Shown: positions 7,621-14,789 of the stretch, piece by piece | How the letters are laid out: the number at the start of each line of letters is the position of its first letter | How positions within the stretch are numbered: position 1 is the first letter of the stretch | Source of the DNA: JAGTRB01 sp037439685 | Lineage (GTDB): Archaea; Thermoproteota; Bathyarchaeia; TCS64 | NCBI GenBank assembly: GCA_037439685.1 | Contig: JBBIVO010000036.1 | Coordinates: 1 to 17,511, forward strand | Direction of reading: 5' to 3' | DNA length: 17,511 bases | Program-made: the position numbers and the translations under genes | Notes under the pieces: model-generated | What the model was told of the DNA's origin: nothing | Database searches by the model: none | The model's input: only the letters and a program-made list of their open reading frames with translations

Positions 7621-7630
7621 ATTTAATAAA
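7621..7630 (+). promoter_or_regulatory. Candidate TATA box for Csl4
   Basis: ATTTAATAAA lies just after the dph2 stop, about 50 bp before the preferred Csl4 ATG. It lies inside the longer reading frame that begins at 7611 and argues against that upstream TTG start. Confidence 0.5.
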
Positions 7631-7679
7631 AGGCGTGTGGATCGCCCTACGCGGCGCTAAAGGCGGGCGTGAGACAACC

Positions 7680-8276
7680 ATGCCGACAGGATCTGGTGGC
7701 GAGCACCCTCTACACAGGCTTAGGGAGAGGTTTGTCTGCCCCGGGGAGCGCCTCGCCGTCGAGGAGGAGTTCCTCAGCGGGAGGGGAACCTACTCGGAGA
7801 AGGGGGTTATAAGGTCTGAAGAGCTTGGAAAGGCCCTATACGATCTGAAGAGGAGGGAGGTGAACGTCTCGAAGGCGACGAGGGAGGCCTTATATCCATG
7901 CGAGGGCCTCGAAGTGATAGGCGAGGTGGCCTCGGTTCAGAGGAGGATGGCCAACGTAGATGTCTTTATGATCTCAGGCCGGGAGGCCTCAAGGCCATAT
8001 ACGGGGGTCATATACCCGTCAGCCTCCACAAGCTACTCGAGAAGCCTGGATCTGGCGGTGAGGGGCGGAGATATAATAAGGGGGAGGATAGTAAATACGA
8101 AGAACAGGGTGCTCCAGATCTCGATAGAGGGGGAGGAGTACGGCGTAATTTTAGCCTACTGCTCCAAATGCGGCTCCCAGCTGGAGTATAGGAGGACCCG
8201 TCTCCACTGTCCAAGGTGCGGGAGGGTTGATAGGAGGAAGGTTGCCAAGCTATATGGGCTGGAGGTAGCGGATTGA
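7680..8276 (+). CDS. csl4: Exosome RNA-binding cap subunit Csl4
   Basis: Caps the archaeal RNA exosome (Rrp41/Rrp42 ring), capturing RNA for 3'-to-5' degradation and tailing and linking to DnaG. The 198 residues show an N-terminal domain with VCPGERLAVEEEF and GTYSEKGVIRS, an S1 domain from about residue 78 (VIGEVASVQRRMANVDV) and a C-terminal zinc ribbon with Cys161, Cys164, Cys177 and Cys180. The frame extends upstream to a TTG at 7611, but I prefer the ATG at 7680: a TATA-like element lies in the extra stretch and family alignment begins soon after this Met. The stop codon overlaps the Rpo11 start. Neighbouring ring subunits are absent. Confidence 0.93.
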   Translation: MPTGSGGEHPLHRLRERFVCPGERLAVEEEFLSGRGTYSEKGVIRSEELGKALYDLKRREVNVSKATREALYPCEGLEVIGEVASVQRRMANVDVFMISGREASRPYTGVIYPSASTSYSRSLDLAVRGGDIIRGRIVNTKNRVLQISIEGEEYGVILAYCSKCGSQLEYRRTRLHCPRCGRVDRRKVAKLYGLEVAD

Positions 8277-8554
8277 GGCTGAAGCTCCTCTTGAGGGAGG
8301 ATAACAGACTCGAGATGGCCTTCGGAGGGGAGGGGCACACCCTGCTAAACCTCCTCCAGAGCCTCCTGGTGAAACAGGATGGGGTGAAGATGGCGGGGTA
8401 TTCTAAGCCCCACCCCCTCATGGACCGCTCAATACTATTCGTGAGCACGGAGGGGGATAAACAGCCAGAGGAGGCTCTAATCGAGGCAGCCGAGGAGGGA
8501 AAGAGGCTTCTCAAGGAGTTCCTAGAAGAGTTCGAGAAGCAGCTTAAGAGATGA
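8273..8554 (+). CDS. rpo11: DNA-directed RNA polymerase subunit Rpo11 (RpoL)
   Basis: Homologue of Rpb11; it dimerises with Rpo3 to start assembly of the polymerase, like half of the bacterial alpha dimer. The 93-residue protein has the diagnostic GHTLLNLLQSLLVKQDGV core and YSKPHPLMDRSILFV, followed by a C-terminal helix (EEALIEAAEEGKRLLKEF). It begins on TTG at 8273, whose last two bases form part of the Csl4 stop TGA; GGAGG at 8261-8265 is a suitable ribosome-binding site. The overlap indicates translational coupling of Csl4 and Rpo11, a pairing seen in other archaea. Confidence 0.96.
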   Translation: MRLKLLLREDNRLEMAFGGEGHTLLNLLQSLLVKQDGVKMAGYSKPHPLMDRSILFVSTEGDKQPEEALIEAAEEGKRLLKEFLEEFEKQLKR

Positions 8555-8571
8555 TTTGAAAAGGATGCCGG

Positions 8572-9108
8572 ATGAGGGCTGAATCTAGGATAAGACAGGT
8601 CAAGAGGGAGATAAGAGCCCTCGGCATAGCTGTTAAGAAGAGAAAGGACGGCGGAAGCCTAGTGGTTGGAGTGGTATTCAGAGGAGGCCTCTACCTCGAC
8701 GGGGTCATGAAGGTGGCGGCCTACGGCCCCGATATAACCAGCACGGTTGCTGAGATGGTCAAGTCCTCCCCCCATCACCCCCAGATAAGGGTCCTCCTCC
8801 TCTCCGAGGATCTTTTAGTCGAAGAGGCGAAGATCGCCCCATCCAAACTTTCCTTGGAGGTGATGAGGCCATTAATCCTTCTCTCCAGTAGGGGCTTCGC
8901 CTCACCATATGAACATAATGCCCAGAGAGAGCCCTTTGAGGTGAATCTGGGATTTAAGAACTTCCATGTAATGACCTTCGGCCTAGGGAGGAGAGAGGCT
9001 GAAGGGATACTCCGAATGACGACCAGGGATGGCGTACTCCCCGAGCCCCTGAGGGTGGCCGATATGGTCTCCTCAGCCCTGATAGGTTTGGATGAACAAA
9101 AGGTTTAA
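8572..9108 (+). CDS. DUF99 family protein (endonuclease V-like fold)
   Basis: Archaeal family of unknown role, structurally grouped with endonuclease V and so suspected to act on nucleic acids. The 178 residues show the characteristic VVGVVFRGGLYLDGVMKV strand pair near residues 31-48 and a following hydrophobic strand (IRVLLLSEDLLVEEAKI). The typical GIDDGPF/DG strings of many family members are changed here, where I read ALGIAVKKRKDGGS; the acidic residue expected in that N-terminal strand is not apparent, so this copy may lack nuclease chemistry. An ATG at 8565 is out of frame and soon stops, which supports 8572. It lies 17 nt after Rpo11 and its end overlaps the TFS promoter. The family call is good; function unknown. 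Confidence 0.8.
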   Translation: MRAESRIRQVKREIRALGIAVKKRKDGGSLVVGVVFRGGLYLDGVMKVAAYGPDITSTVAEMVKSSPHHPQIRVLLLSEDLLVEEAKIAPSKLSLEVMRPLILLSSRGFASPYEHNAQREPFEVNLGFKNFHVMTFGLGRREAEGILRMTTRDGVLPEPLRVADMVSSALIGLDEQKV

Positions 9109-9110
9109 AT
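9103..9110 (+). promoter_or_regulatory. Candidate TATA box for TFS
   Basis: GTTTAAAT overlaps the stop codon of the DUF99 gene and lies about 45-50 bp before the TFS ATG, giving a predicted leader of about 20 nt. Confidence 0.45.
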
Positions 9111-9153
9111 GTGATCTCTGCGATCGCTCTCAGTCGCAAGAGGTCTAATTCTG

Positions 9154-9474
9154 ATGAGGTTCTGTTCTAGATGCGGCACCCTGATGAGCCTCGATAGGGA
9201 GAGGCAGGCCTACATCTGCCCGAAATGTGGCGCCACAGAGACCCCTGAGAGGAGCATAGTCTACTCAAAGCCCGGAGCCTCGAGGGATAAGGTCGTCGTC
9301 ATAGGGAAGGAGGAGTTGGACCTGAGGACGACCCCCAGGGTCAAGATAAGCTGCCCCAAATGCGGCAACGGCACGGCCTATTGGTGGATGGTACAGACCA
9401 GGGGGGTGGACGAGAGCACGACCCAGTTTTATCGTTGCACCAAGTGCGGATATACTTGGAGGGAGTATGGCTGA
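9154..9474 (+). CDS. tfs: Transcription elongation factor TFS (TFIIS-like)
   Basis: Archaeal TFS rescues backtracked RNA polymerase by stimulating cleavage of the RNA 3' end. The 106-residue protein has two zinc ribbons: Cys4/Cys7/Cys22/Cys25 (Rpb9-like) and Cys67/Cys70/Cys95/Cys98 (TFIIS domain III-like). The acidic pair Asp86-Glu87 in RGVDESTTQF sits at the tip of the C-terminal hairpin, as required to complete the polymerase active site for cleavage. This makes it TFS and not the polymerase subunit Rpb9, which lacks the DE pair. PCNA follows 56 nt downstream with its own promoter-like element. Confidence 0.97.
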   Translation: MRFCSRCGTLMSLDRERQAYICPKCGATETPERSIVYSKPGASRDKVVVIGKEELDLRTTPRVKISCPKCGNGTAYWWMVQTRGVDESTTQFYRCTKCGYTWREYG

Positions 9475-9481
9475 AGGGTGA

Positions 9482-9489
9482 TCTTTAAG
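9482..9489 (+). promoter_or_regulatory. Candidate TATA box for PCNA
   Basis: TCTTTAAG lies 8 nt after the TFS stop and about 45 bp before the TTG start of PCNA; it may begin the replication transcript. Called by eye. Confidence 0.4.
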
Positions 9490-9530
9490 TCCATGTAGAA
9501 TATAGAGAATAGGATATCTGAGGTGTCGGG

Positions 9531-10283
9531 TTGTTCGAGGTTGAGCTTTCAAATGTCGAGCCCCTCCGCAACCTGGTGAAGGCCATCTCGGTGGTTGTTG
9601 AGGAGGGGAGCTTCAGGATAGACGAGGAGCTGATGAGGCTCCTCGCTATGGATCCCAGCCATGTAGCCATGGTCGACTTCGAGCTTCCAAAGGGGTTCTT
9701 CGATAGATACTCCGCAGGGGAAGAGGTGAGGCTCACGATGAACATGAGAGAGCTTCTAAGGTTCCTAGACCGCGTGGAGAGGGGAGAACAGCTGAAGATA
9801 AAACTTGACGAGGAGCAGTCCAGGATCATCATAGAGTGCAGGCGAGGAGGTCACATAAGGACCTTCGCCATGCCCCTACTCGAGCCCGTGGAGGAGGAGG
9901 CGCCATCCCCAAAGATATTCTTCAAGGCCTCCGCCCGCTTCCTAACTCAGAGCCTCAGGAGGGCCATCAGGGACGCTTCCATCGTCAGTGAGCATGTCAG
10001 GATAGAGATATCGGCTAAGGAGATGAGGATCCAGGCCTCAGGAGAGGCGGGAAGCGTATCGAGCGTCTGGGAGTTGGGCGCCGACGACCTACTTGAGCTG
10101 AGGGCCCAGGAGGAGGCCAGAGCCACCTTCACCATCAGCTACCTCCAGGACATGATAAACGCCGCAGCCATGTCGAGCGAGGTCACCACCATAGAGCTCT
10201 CCACCGACATGCCGATAAAGATGAACTTCGAGCTACCCCAAGGGAAGCTGATATACTACCTAGCCCCCTGCATAGGCGTCTAG
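9531..10283 (+). CDS. pcn: DNA polymerase sliding clamp PCNA
   Basis: Ring-shaped processivity clamp for DNA polymerases, ligase, FEN1 and other partners. The 250 residues match the family: two similar folds joined by an interdomain loop around TFAMPLLEPVEEE (about residues 119-131), with RLLAMDPSHVAMVDFEL in the first half, TISYLQDMINAA in the second and the closing KLIYYLAPCI near the C-terminus, where partner peptides dock. The start is TTG; GAGGTG at 9520-9525 can serve as ribosome-binding site and the first residues (MFEVELSN) match typical clamps. Only one clamp gene is seen, so a homotrimer is likely but the rest of the genome is not visible. PriL starts 48 nt downstream. Confidence 0.97.
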   Translation: MFEVELSNVEPLRNLVKAISVVVEEGSFRIDEELMRLLAMDPSHVAMVDFELPKGFFDRYSAGEEVRLTMNMRELLRFLDRVERGEQLKIKLDEEQSRIIIECRRGGHIRTFAMPLLEPVEEEAPSPKIFFKASARFLTQSLRRAIRDASIVSEHVRIEISAKEMRIQASGEAGSVSSVWELGADDLLELRAQEEARATFTISYLQDMINAAAMSSEVTTIELSTDMPIKMNFELPQGKLIYYLAPCIGV

Positions 10284-10331
10284 CGGAGAAGGGGCCTAGG
10301 AAAGGGTAATATCTTACGGGCCTCATGGTAG

Positions 10332-11387
10332 ATGCGGCCGAGGATGATGCCGGAGAGGGAGGCCTCCAAGTACCCATTCCTCAAGGAGGCGGCCTCTCTC
10401 CTCGAAAACCTCGAACTCGGCCTAGGCGATCTGGCAGACCCGAAGTATGGGGCGCTCCTCGATAGGGGCGAGGAGCGGGTTGTACAGGCAATAAGGCGGG
10501 GCGCTGTGGGAGGGGGGCTCTCAGACGACCTGGCAGAGCTCCTCTCCTTCCCCATCGCCGTGATGCTCGTCTCGATAATAGAGGATCCATTCCTCGAGAA
10601 GAGGTATGCCCTAGCTGAGGCCGTGAGGGCTAGGAGGCAGCTGGAGGAGGAGGATGAGGAGAGGATAGCCGAGATAGCCAGGAGCGAGTTCGGCTGGAGG
10701 ATCCGAACCCAGAGAAGGGAGTTAAACGATATCATCTACTCCTTTGAGCTCCACTTCGTCGATTACCTTAACAACTCCTCCTCCTTCAGGGAGGATAAGT
10801 GGAGGCTCATAAACAGGATCCTGTGGGGGGGTTACGTCCTCCTGACGAAGGCCGAGGCGGTTCGACTCCTCCAGGTAGAGGTGGAGGCCCTCATCCGTCG
10901 GCTCTCCTCGAGGCGTGTCGAGTCCGGTATCCCCGAGGCGGTGATGGAGAGGGTTGAGAGGATAAAGAGGCTCCTGGAGGAGAGCAGGTCTAGGATGGGA
11001 GAGGTAGCCCTCCCGCCTGAGGTCGTTCAGGAGGCCTTCCCGCCCTGCATACTACACTCCTATAGGACGCTCACGGCGGGGGGGAGGCTCTCACACATCG
11101 AGAGGTTCACCTTAGCATCATTCCTAGTCAACATAGGCATGGACCTGGAGCGAATAGTTCAGCTCTTCGTCTCCGCCTCAGACTTCGACGAGGGCCTAAC
11201 GAGATACCAGATAGAGCACATATCCGGGCTTAGGGGCTCAAGGACGAGGTATACCCCTCCAACCTGTATGACTATGCGCACCCATCGGATCTGCCGCGAC
11301 CCAGACCCCCTCTGCGGAAGGGTGAAGCACCCCCTCAGCTACTATAGGAGAAGGGCATCCGAGTTGAGAAGGCCTAAGAAGAGTTGA
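10332..11387 (+). CDS. priL: DNA primase large subunit PriL
   Basis: Non-catalytic partner of PriS; its Fe-S C-terminal domain helps start primer synthesis. The 351 residues begin with the family YPFL box (14-17). The four 4Fe-4S ligands are Cys239 (FPPCI), Cys312 (YTPPTCMTM), Cys321 (HRIC) and Cys328 (LCGRVKHPLSYY). The segment HIERFTLASFLVNIG (255-269) is a typical helix of the cluster domain. The ATG at 10332 is used; an ATG at 10325 is in another frame. The gene lies between PCNA and PriS, and a 127-nt gap separates it from PriS. Confidence 0.95.
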   Translation: MRPRMMPEREASKYPFLKEAASLLENLELGLGDLADPKYGALLDRGEERVVQAIRRGAVGGGLSDDLAELLSFPIAVMLVSIIEDPFLEKRYALAEAVRARRQLEEEDEERIAEIARSEFGWRIRTQRRELNDIIYSFELHFVDYLNNSSSFREDKWRLINRILWGGYVLLTKAEAVRLLQVEVEALIRRLSSRRVESGIPEAVMERVERIKRLLEESRSRMGEVALPPEVVQEAFPPCILHSYRTLTAGGRLSHIERFTLASFLVNIGMDLERIVQLFVSASDFDEGLTRYQIEHISGLRGSRTRYTPPTCMTMRTHRICRDPDPLCGRVKHPLSYYRRRASELRRPKKS

Positions 11388-11514
11388 AGCATCCTTTAAG
11401 GGCCTGGCAGCAAGGGTTTGACGCATCCCCTGAAGGGCGACGCGGATCTCGGGCCTCCCCCTCCTTGAGGAGATCCCTTAAAGCTTTGGGTTGATATAAA
11501 CCCCCTAGGGTCAG
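11388..11514 (+). promoter_or_regulatory. PriL-PriS gap with candidate PriS promoter
   Basis: This 127-nt non-coding gap carries CCTTAAAGCTTT at 11476-11487, a TATA-like element about 30 bp before the PriS ATG, and a second AT-rich string, GATATAAA, at 11493-11500. If either is used, the PriS-to-Nop10 operon starts here with little or no leader. No ORF or RNA gene is seen. Confidence 0.45.
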
Positions 11515-12750
11515 ATGGCTGAGGGAAGGCGGAGCAGCACATCCTTTTTAGAGGAGCAGTTCAGGCGTTACTATAGGGTTGGCGTGGATAGGGTGGAGCC
11601 CCCCCAGGAGATGGATAGGAGGGAGTTCGGCTTCATACCCTTCGATGGGGGGGTGATGATACGCCACACCTCCTTCAGCGATCCCCCCCAGCTCCGCAGC
11701 TTCATCGTGGAGAAGGCACCCGCCCACATCTACTACTCCTCCGCCTATTACCATGAGCCTAGGGCGGAGATGGAGTCTAAAGGTTGGATGGGAGCTGACC
11801 TGGTATTCGATGTGGACGCGGATCACCTGGATGCGCCTTGCAGGATGAGCCACGACCTCTGGAGGTGTAACCAATGCGGGATGGAGGGGAAGGGAAGAGC
11901 CCCTGAGAGGTGCGCGAGATGCGGGGGAACGAGCCTAGAGGAGGAGGCCTGGGTATGCGACATGTGCCTCGAGAAGGCCAAGGGGGAGACCCTAAAGCTG
12001 CTAGACATCCTAGTCCAGGATTTCGGGGTACCCCTGGAAGGCCTAAGGGTAAACTTCACGGGGAACAGGGGATACCACATCCACGTGACGGCATCTTGGA
12101 TAAGGGGGCTTGACCAGAGGGCTAGAAGAGAGATAGTTGACTACGTCACGGGGGCGGGGCTTAGGGCTGAACTGCTCGGATTCAGGCCCGGAGTGGGGGG
12201 GAGTTCACCCCTCTCAAGCCCAGGATGGATAGGCAGAGCATCCAGGGCCCTATACGACTACCTAGCTGATGGCTCCCAGAGGCCTTTGGACGAGTTTAAG
12301 AAGGAGAAGAGTGGGAGGTTGAGGGAGCTCATGGGTTCCAGGGGGGAGGTCCTCAAGGTCTTGAGGGAGGGGCCTCCCAGCGGCATCCTAAAATATTTTA
12401 GAGGAGGATCCCTGAACAGGCTTATGGAGGAGGCGGTTAAGGAGCAGGCGGCTGCCATCGATACCGTCGTGACCACGGACATTCACCGCCTCATAAGGCT
12501 GCCCAACACCCTGAACGGGAAGACCGGTTGGCTCGCCCAAGCCGTCTCCATCGAGGAGCTTGAGGAGTATGACCCCCTGACCAGCTCCATAGCCTTCAAG
12601 GGTGGAGAGGCCTCCATCTATGTTGAGAGGTCCCCCGTCTTCAGGCTGGGGGGTGAGAGGTATGGCCCCTTCAGGGAGGAGAGGGTCGACCTCCCCCTCG
12701 CCGCGGCTATATTCCTCCTATGCAGGAGGGCTGCGAGGATAGAGGGATGA
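11515..12750 (+). CDS. priS: DNA primase catalytic subunit PriS
   Basis: Makes the RNA (and in archaea often DNA) primers for replication. The 411 residues hold the catalytic FDVDAD motif with Asp99 and Asp101, the FTGNRGYHIHV nucleotide-binding motif (181-191) and Asp322 in TTDIHRLIRLP, the expected third acidic ligand. Between the first two lies a Cys-rich insert: Cys109, then CxxC pairs at 118/121, 133/136 and 148/151, spaced exactly 15 residues apart. It is longer than the single zinc knuckle of the best-known primases. ATG start shortly after a TATA-like element. The stop overlaps the GINS start as ATGA. Confidence 0.97.
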   Translation: MAEGRRSSTSFLEEQFRRYYRVGVDRVEPPQEMDRREFGFIPFDGGVMIRHTSFSDPPQLRSFIVEKAPAHIYYSSAYYHEPRAEMESKGWMGADLVFDVDADHLDAPCRMSHDLWRCNQCGMEGKGRAPERCARCGGTSLEEEAWVCDMCLEKAKGETLKLLDILVQDFGVPLEGLRVNFTGNRGYHIHVTASWIRGLDQRARREIVDYVTGAGLRAELLGFRPGVGGSSPLSSPGWIGRASRALYDYLADGSQRPLDEFKKEKSGRLRELMGSRGEVLKVLREGPPSGILKYFRGGSLNRLMEEAVKEQAAAIDTVVTTDIHRLIRLPNTLNGKTGWLAQAVSIEELEEYDPLTSSIAFKGGEASIYVERSPVFRLGGERYGPFREERVDLPLAAAIFLLCRRAARIEG

Positions 12751-13313
12751 CCGGATATTATCAGAGGCTTCTCGAAGCCTGGATGAGGGAGCATGAGGCG
12801 GAGGGGCTTCAGCAGCTTCCAGAGGCCTTCTACAGGGAGATGTCGGAGTACTTCTTGAGGCTCAGGGAGCAGACGAGGATGCTGGAGCATGGTACGATGA
12901 GGAGCAGGATAGCCCTGAAGGAGAAGGATTACGCCGAGAGGATGCTGAAAGAGCTCTTCAACCTCAGGCTTAGGAAGATAGCATCAGTGGAGGTCGAGGG
13001 CGGACAGCTAGAGGCCTCAGCGCTGCTCCCCGAGGAGAAGCTCTTCCACTCTGAGCTGAGGAGGATCCTCAGCGAGCATGGGGAAAGGCTTAAGAGTATC
13101 CTATTGGGCCGTCAACCTCGGATCGAGGCTAGACCGACGGCCAGGGGTGGATACAAGGTGGTAAGGTTCCTCGAGGCCCTACCCGCCATAATAGGGGTGG
13201 ATATGAAGACCTACGGCCCCTTCAAGCCAGAGGATGTGGCATCGATACCCATCGAGAACGCTGAAAGCCTAATAAGGAGAGGAGTCGCAAAGGAGGTGGA
13301 GGTCTCAGAATGA
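12747..13313 (+). CDS. gins51: GINS complex subunit Gins51 (Gins15 type)
   Basis: GINS joins MCM and the Cdc45/RecJ-like protein in the archaeal CMG replicative helicase. The 188 residues have a helical A domain beginning YYQRLLEAWMREHEAE with the LPEAFYREM motif, then the small beta-rich B domain at the C-terminus (VRFLEALPAIIGVD, TYGPFKPEDVASIP, ENAESLIRRGVA). A-then-B order marks the Gins51/Sld5-Psf1 type and not the B-then-A Gins23 type. The frame opens earlier at 12720, but the ATG at 12747 overlaps the PriS stop as ATGA and aligns with the family start. It ends in another ATGA with eL42. Confidence 0.93.
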   Translation: MTGYYQRLLEAWMREHEAEGLQQLPEAFYREMSEYFLRLREQTRMLEHGTMRSRIALKEKDYAERMLKELFNLRLRKIASVEVEGGQLEASALLPEEKLFHSELRRILSEHGERLKSILLGRQPRIEARPTARGGYKVVRFLEALPAIIGVDMKTYGPFKPEDVASIPIENAESLIRRGVAKEVEVSE

Positions 13314-13585
13314 AGCTGCCAAAATCCATAACGACCTACTGCCCGAGATGCAGGTCTCACAACGAGTTCGCCGTCTCCATCTACAAGGCAGGTAAAAGGA
13401 GAGGAGCCAAGTGGGGGGAGAGGAGGCAGGCCGAGAGGAAGAAGGGGTATGGCGGACAGAAGTACCCCATGCAGCATAACCAGGCAAAGGTGACGAGGAA
13501 GCAGACCCTCAAGCTCGAGTGCAGAAATTGCGGGTATACCACCCACAGGGAAGGGGTTAGGCTGAAGAAGGCGGAGGTCGTATAG
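13310..13585 (+). CDS. rpl44e: Large-subunit ribosomal protein eL42 (L44e)
   Basis: Zinc-ribbon ribosomal protein near the E site. The 91 residues contain TYCPRCRSHNEFAV (first CxxC) and LECRNCGYTTH (second CxxC) around a basic central loop with KKGYGGQKYPM, which is highly diagnostic. The ATG overlaps the GINS stop, so translation is likely coupled; eS27 begins after a single spacer base. Confidence 0.98.
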   Translation: MKLPKSITTYCPRCRSHNEFAVSIYKAGKRRGAKWGERRQAERKKGYGGQKYPMQHNQAKVTRKQTLKLECRNCGYTTHREGVRLKKAEVV

Positions 13586-13586
13586 G

Positions 13587-13784
13587 ATGTCCGACTGGGA
13601 GAGCCTCATCCCAAGGCCGTCTTCGAGGTTCCTAAGGGTTAGGTGCGAGAAGTGCGATGGGGAGCAGGTGGTCTTCAGCCATGCAACCCACATAGTCAGA
13701 TGCAGGACCTGCGGGGAGGTCATAGCCGAGCCCACAGGGGGGAGGGCCAGGATAAGGGGCTCCATAGTCACGGCTCTGGGGTGA
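13587..13784 (+). CDS. rps27e: Small-subunit ribosomal protein eS27
   Basis: A 65-residue zinc-ribbon protein of the 30S subunit. It carries VRCEKCDGEQVVFSHATH and VRCRTCGEVIAEPTGG, the two CxxC pairs and the SHA segment typical of the family, and ends in the expected basic stretch ARIRGSIVTALG. The ATG at 13587 is preceded by GTATAGG. eL42-eS27-aIF2-alpha is a strongly conserved archaeal gene order. Confidence 0.98.
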   Translation: MSDWESLIPRPSSRFLRVRCEKCDGEQVVFSHATHIVRCRTCGEVIAEPTGGRARIRGSIVTALG

Positions 13785-13794
13785 GGGGAGGGAC

Positions 13795-14574
13795 ATGAAG
13801 AGGCCTGAGTTACCACCCCTAGAGGATCTCGTCGTGGCGACCGTCAGGAGGATAGAGCCCTTCGGCGCATACGTCTCCCTAGACGAGTACGGGGGAAAGG
13901 AGGGGTTCCTCCACATCTCAGAGATCTCCTCAACATGGGTTAAGAACATCAGGAGCCATATCAGGGAGGGGCAGAAGGTCGTCCTACAGGTTCTGCGAGT
14001 GGACCCAGCGAAGGGCCATATAGACCTCTCCCTGAGAAGGGTCACAAAGGACGAACGCAGGAAGAAGATGGAGGAGTGGAAGAAGGCGAGGAAGGCCGAA
14101 ACCCTGGTGAAGAGCGCTGGGGAGCTCCTAAAGGGCCTGGAGGAGGAGCTCGACGGGGCCGTCTCCAAGATAGTCGAGAGGTATGGAGGCCTCTACCAAG
14201 GGCTTGAAGAGGCCTCGAAGAGGGGGGCACAAGCCCTCCTTGAGGCGGGGGCCTCCCCGGAGGTCGCTGAGGCCCTGGCCAAGATAGCCTCTGAGAAGAT
14301 CCCAGCAAGATACGTCACCGTCTCAGGGATCTTCGAGGTGGTATCCATGGAGCCCAGAGGGGTTGAGGAGATAAGGTCCCTGCTGCTCGAGGCGGAGAAG
14401 ATGGCAGGCGAAGATGCGGAGGCCCTCATCTACACCATGGGGGCTCCGAGGTACAAAATCGAGGTCAGGGCGGAGGATTACAAGAAGGCCGAGGCCCTCC
14501 TAGAGAAGATAGTGGACTACGCCACCTCCAACTGGGTCGGGAGCGAGAGGAGGATCTCCTTCACAAGGGGATAG
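13795..14574 (+). CDS. eif2a: Translation initiation factor aIF2, alpha subunit
   Basis: Part of the trimeric factor that brings initiator tRNA to the small subunit. The 259 residues show an N-terminal S1/OB domain (VVATVRRIEPFGAYVSLDEYGGKE through GHIDLSLRRV), a central helical domain (about 88-175) and a C-terminal alpha-beta domain that contacts aIF2-gamma (from about 176: RYVTVSGIFEV). WVKNIRSHIREGQKV is a standard family segment. ATG start with GGGAGGGA upstream (13785-13792). The gamma and beta subunit genes are not in the window. Nop10 follows 11 nt downstream. Confidence 0.98.
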   Translation: MKRPELPPLEDLVVATVRRIEPFGAYVSLDEYGGKEGFLHISEISSTWVKNIRSHIREGQKVVLQVLRVDPAKGHIDLSLRRVTKDERRKKMEEWKKARKAETLVKSAGELLKGLEEELDGAVSKIVERYGGLYQGLEEASKRGAQALLEAGASPEVAEALAKIASEKIPARYVTVSGIFEVVSMEPRGVEEIRSLLLEAEKMAGEDAEALIYTMGAPRYKIEVRAEDYKKAEALLEKIVDYATSNWVGSERRISFTRG

Positions 14575-14585
14575 GGGGGTCTCCC

Positions 14586-14783
14586 CTGGTCTACCTCCTC
14601 AGGAAATGCACCTCCTGCGAGAGATATACTCTACGCCAAGACAGATGCCCAGCGTGTGGAGGGCCTTTAAAGGTTCCACATCCGGCCAAGTTCTCGATGG
14701 ACGATAGATATCAACGTTATAGGATGATGATGCGCAGATTGGCGGAGGCGGCTCAGGAAGGCGGAGAGGTGGATCGGAGTTAG
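14586..14783 (+). CDS. nop10: H/ACA RNP protein Nop10, apparent CTG start
   Basis: Small core protein of the box H/ACA RNP; it binds Cbf5 and is needed for guided pseudouridylation of rRNA. The 65 residues read M(CTG)VYLLRKCTSCERYTLRQ followed by CPACG, PLKVPHPAKFS and DDRYQRYRMM. RKC..C..YTL, the second CxxC and HPAKFS..D.Y..YR are the complete Nop10 signature. No ATG, GTG or TTG occurs in this frame for roughly 40 codons upstream, and the first in-frame ATG downstream lies within FSMDD, past the zinc ribbon. CTG at 14586, preceded by a GGGGGG tract at 14574-14579, gives exactly the expected N-terminal length. A base error near the start is the alternative. aIF2-alpha followed by nop10 is a conserved archaeal pair. 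Confidence 0.93.
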   Translation: MVYLLRKCTSCERYTLRQDRCPACGGPLKVPHPAKFSMDDRYQRYRMMMRRLAEAAQEGGEVDRS

Positions 14784-14789
14784 AGCCCT

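Noticed and set aside
7611..7679. N-terminal extension of Csl4 from TTG 7611
   Set aside because: The stretch contains a TATA-like element and does not resemble the family; the ATG at 7680 is preferred.
7085..7681. 198-residue open frame on the minus strand opposite dph2
   Set aside because: Low-complexity Ser/Pro/Arg-rich translation, no family resemblance, and fully antisense to a secure gene; a typical shadow in GC-rich DNA.
13211..13816. 201-residue open frame on the minus strand opposite gins51, eL42 and eS27
   Set aside because: It covers three well-recognised genes, has no recognisable motif and looks like a shadow frame.
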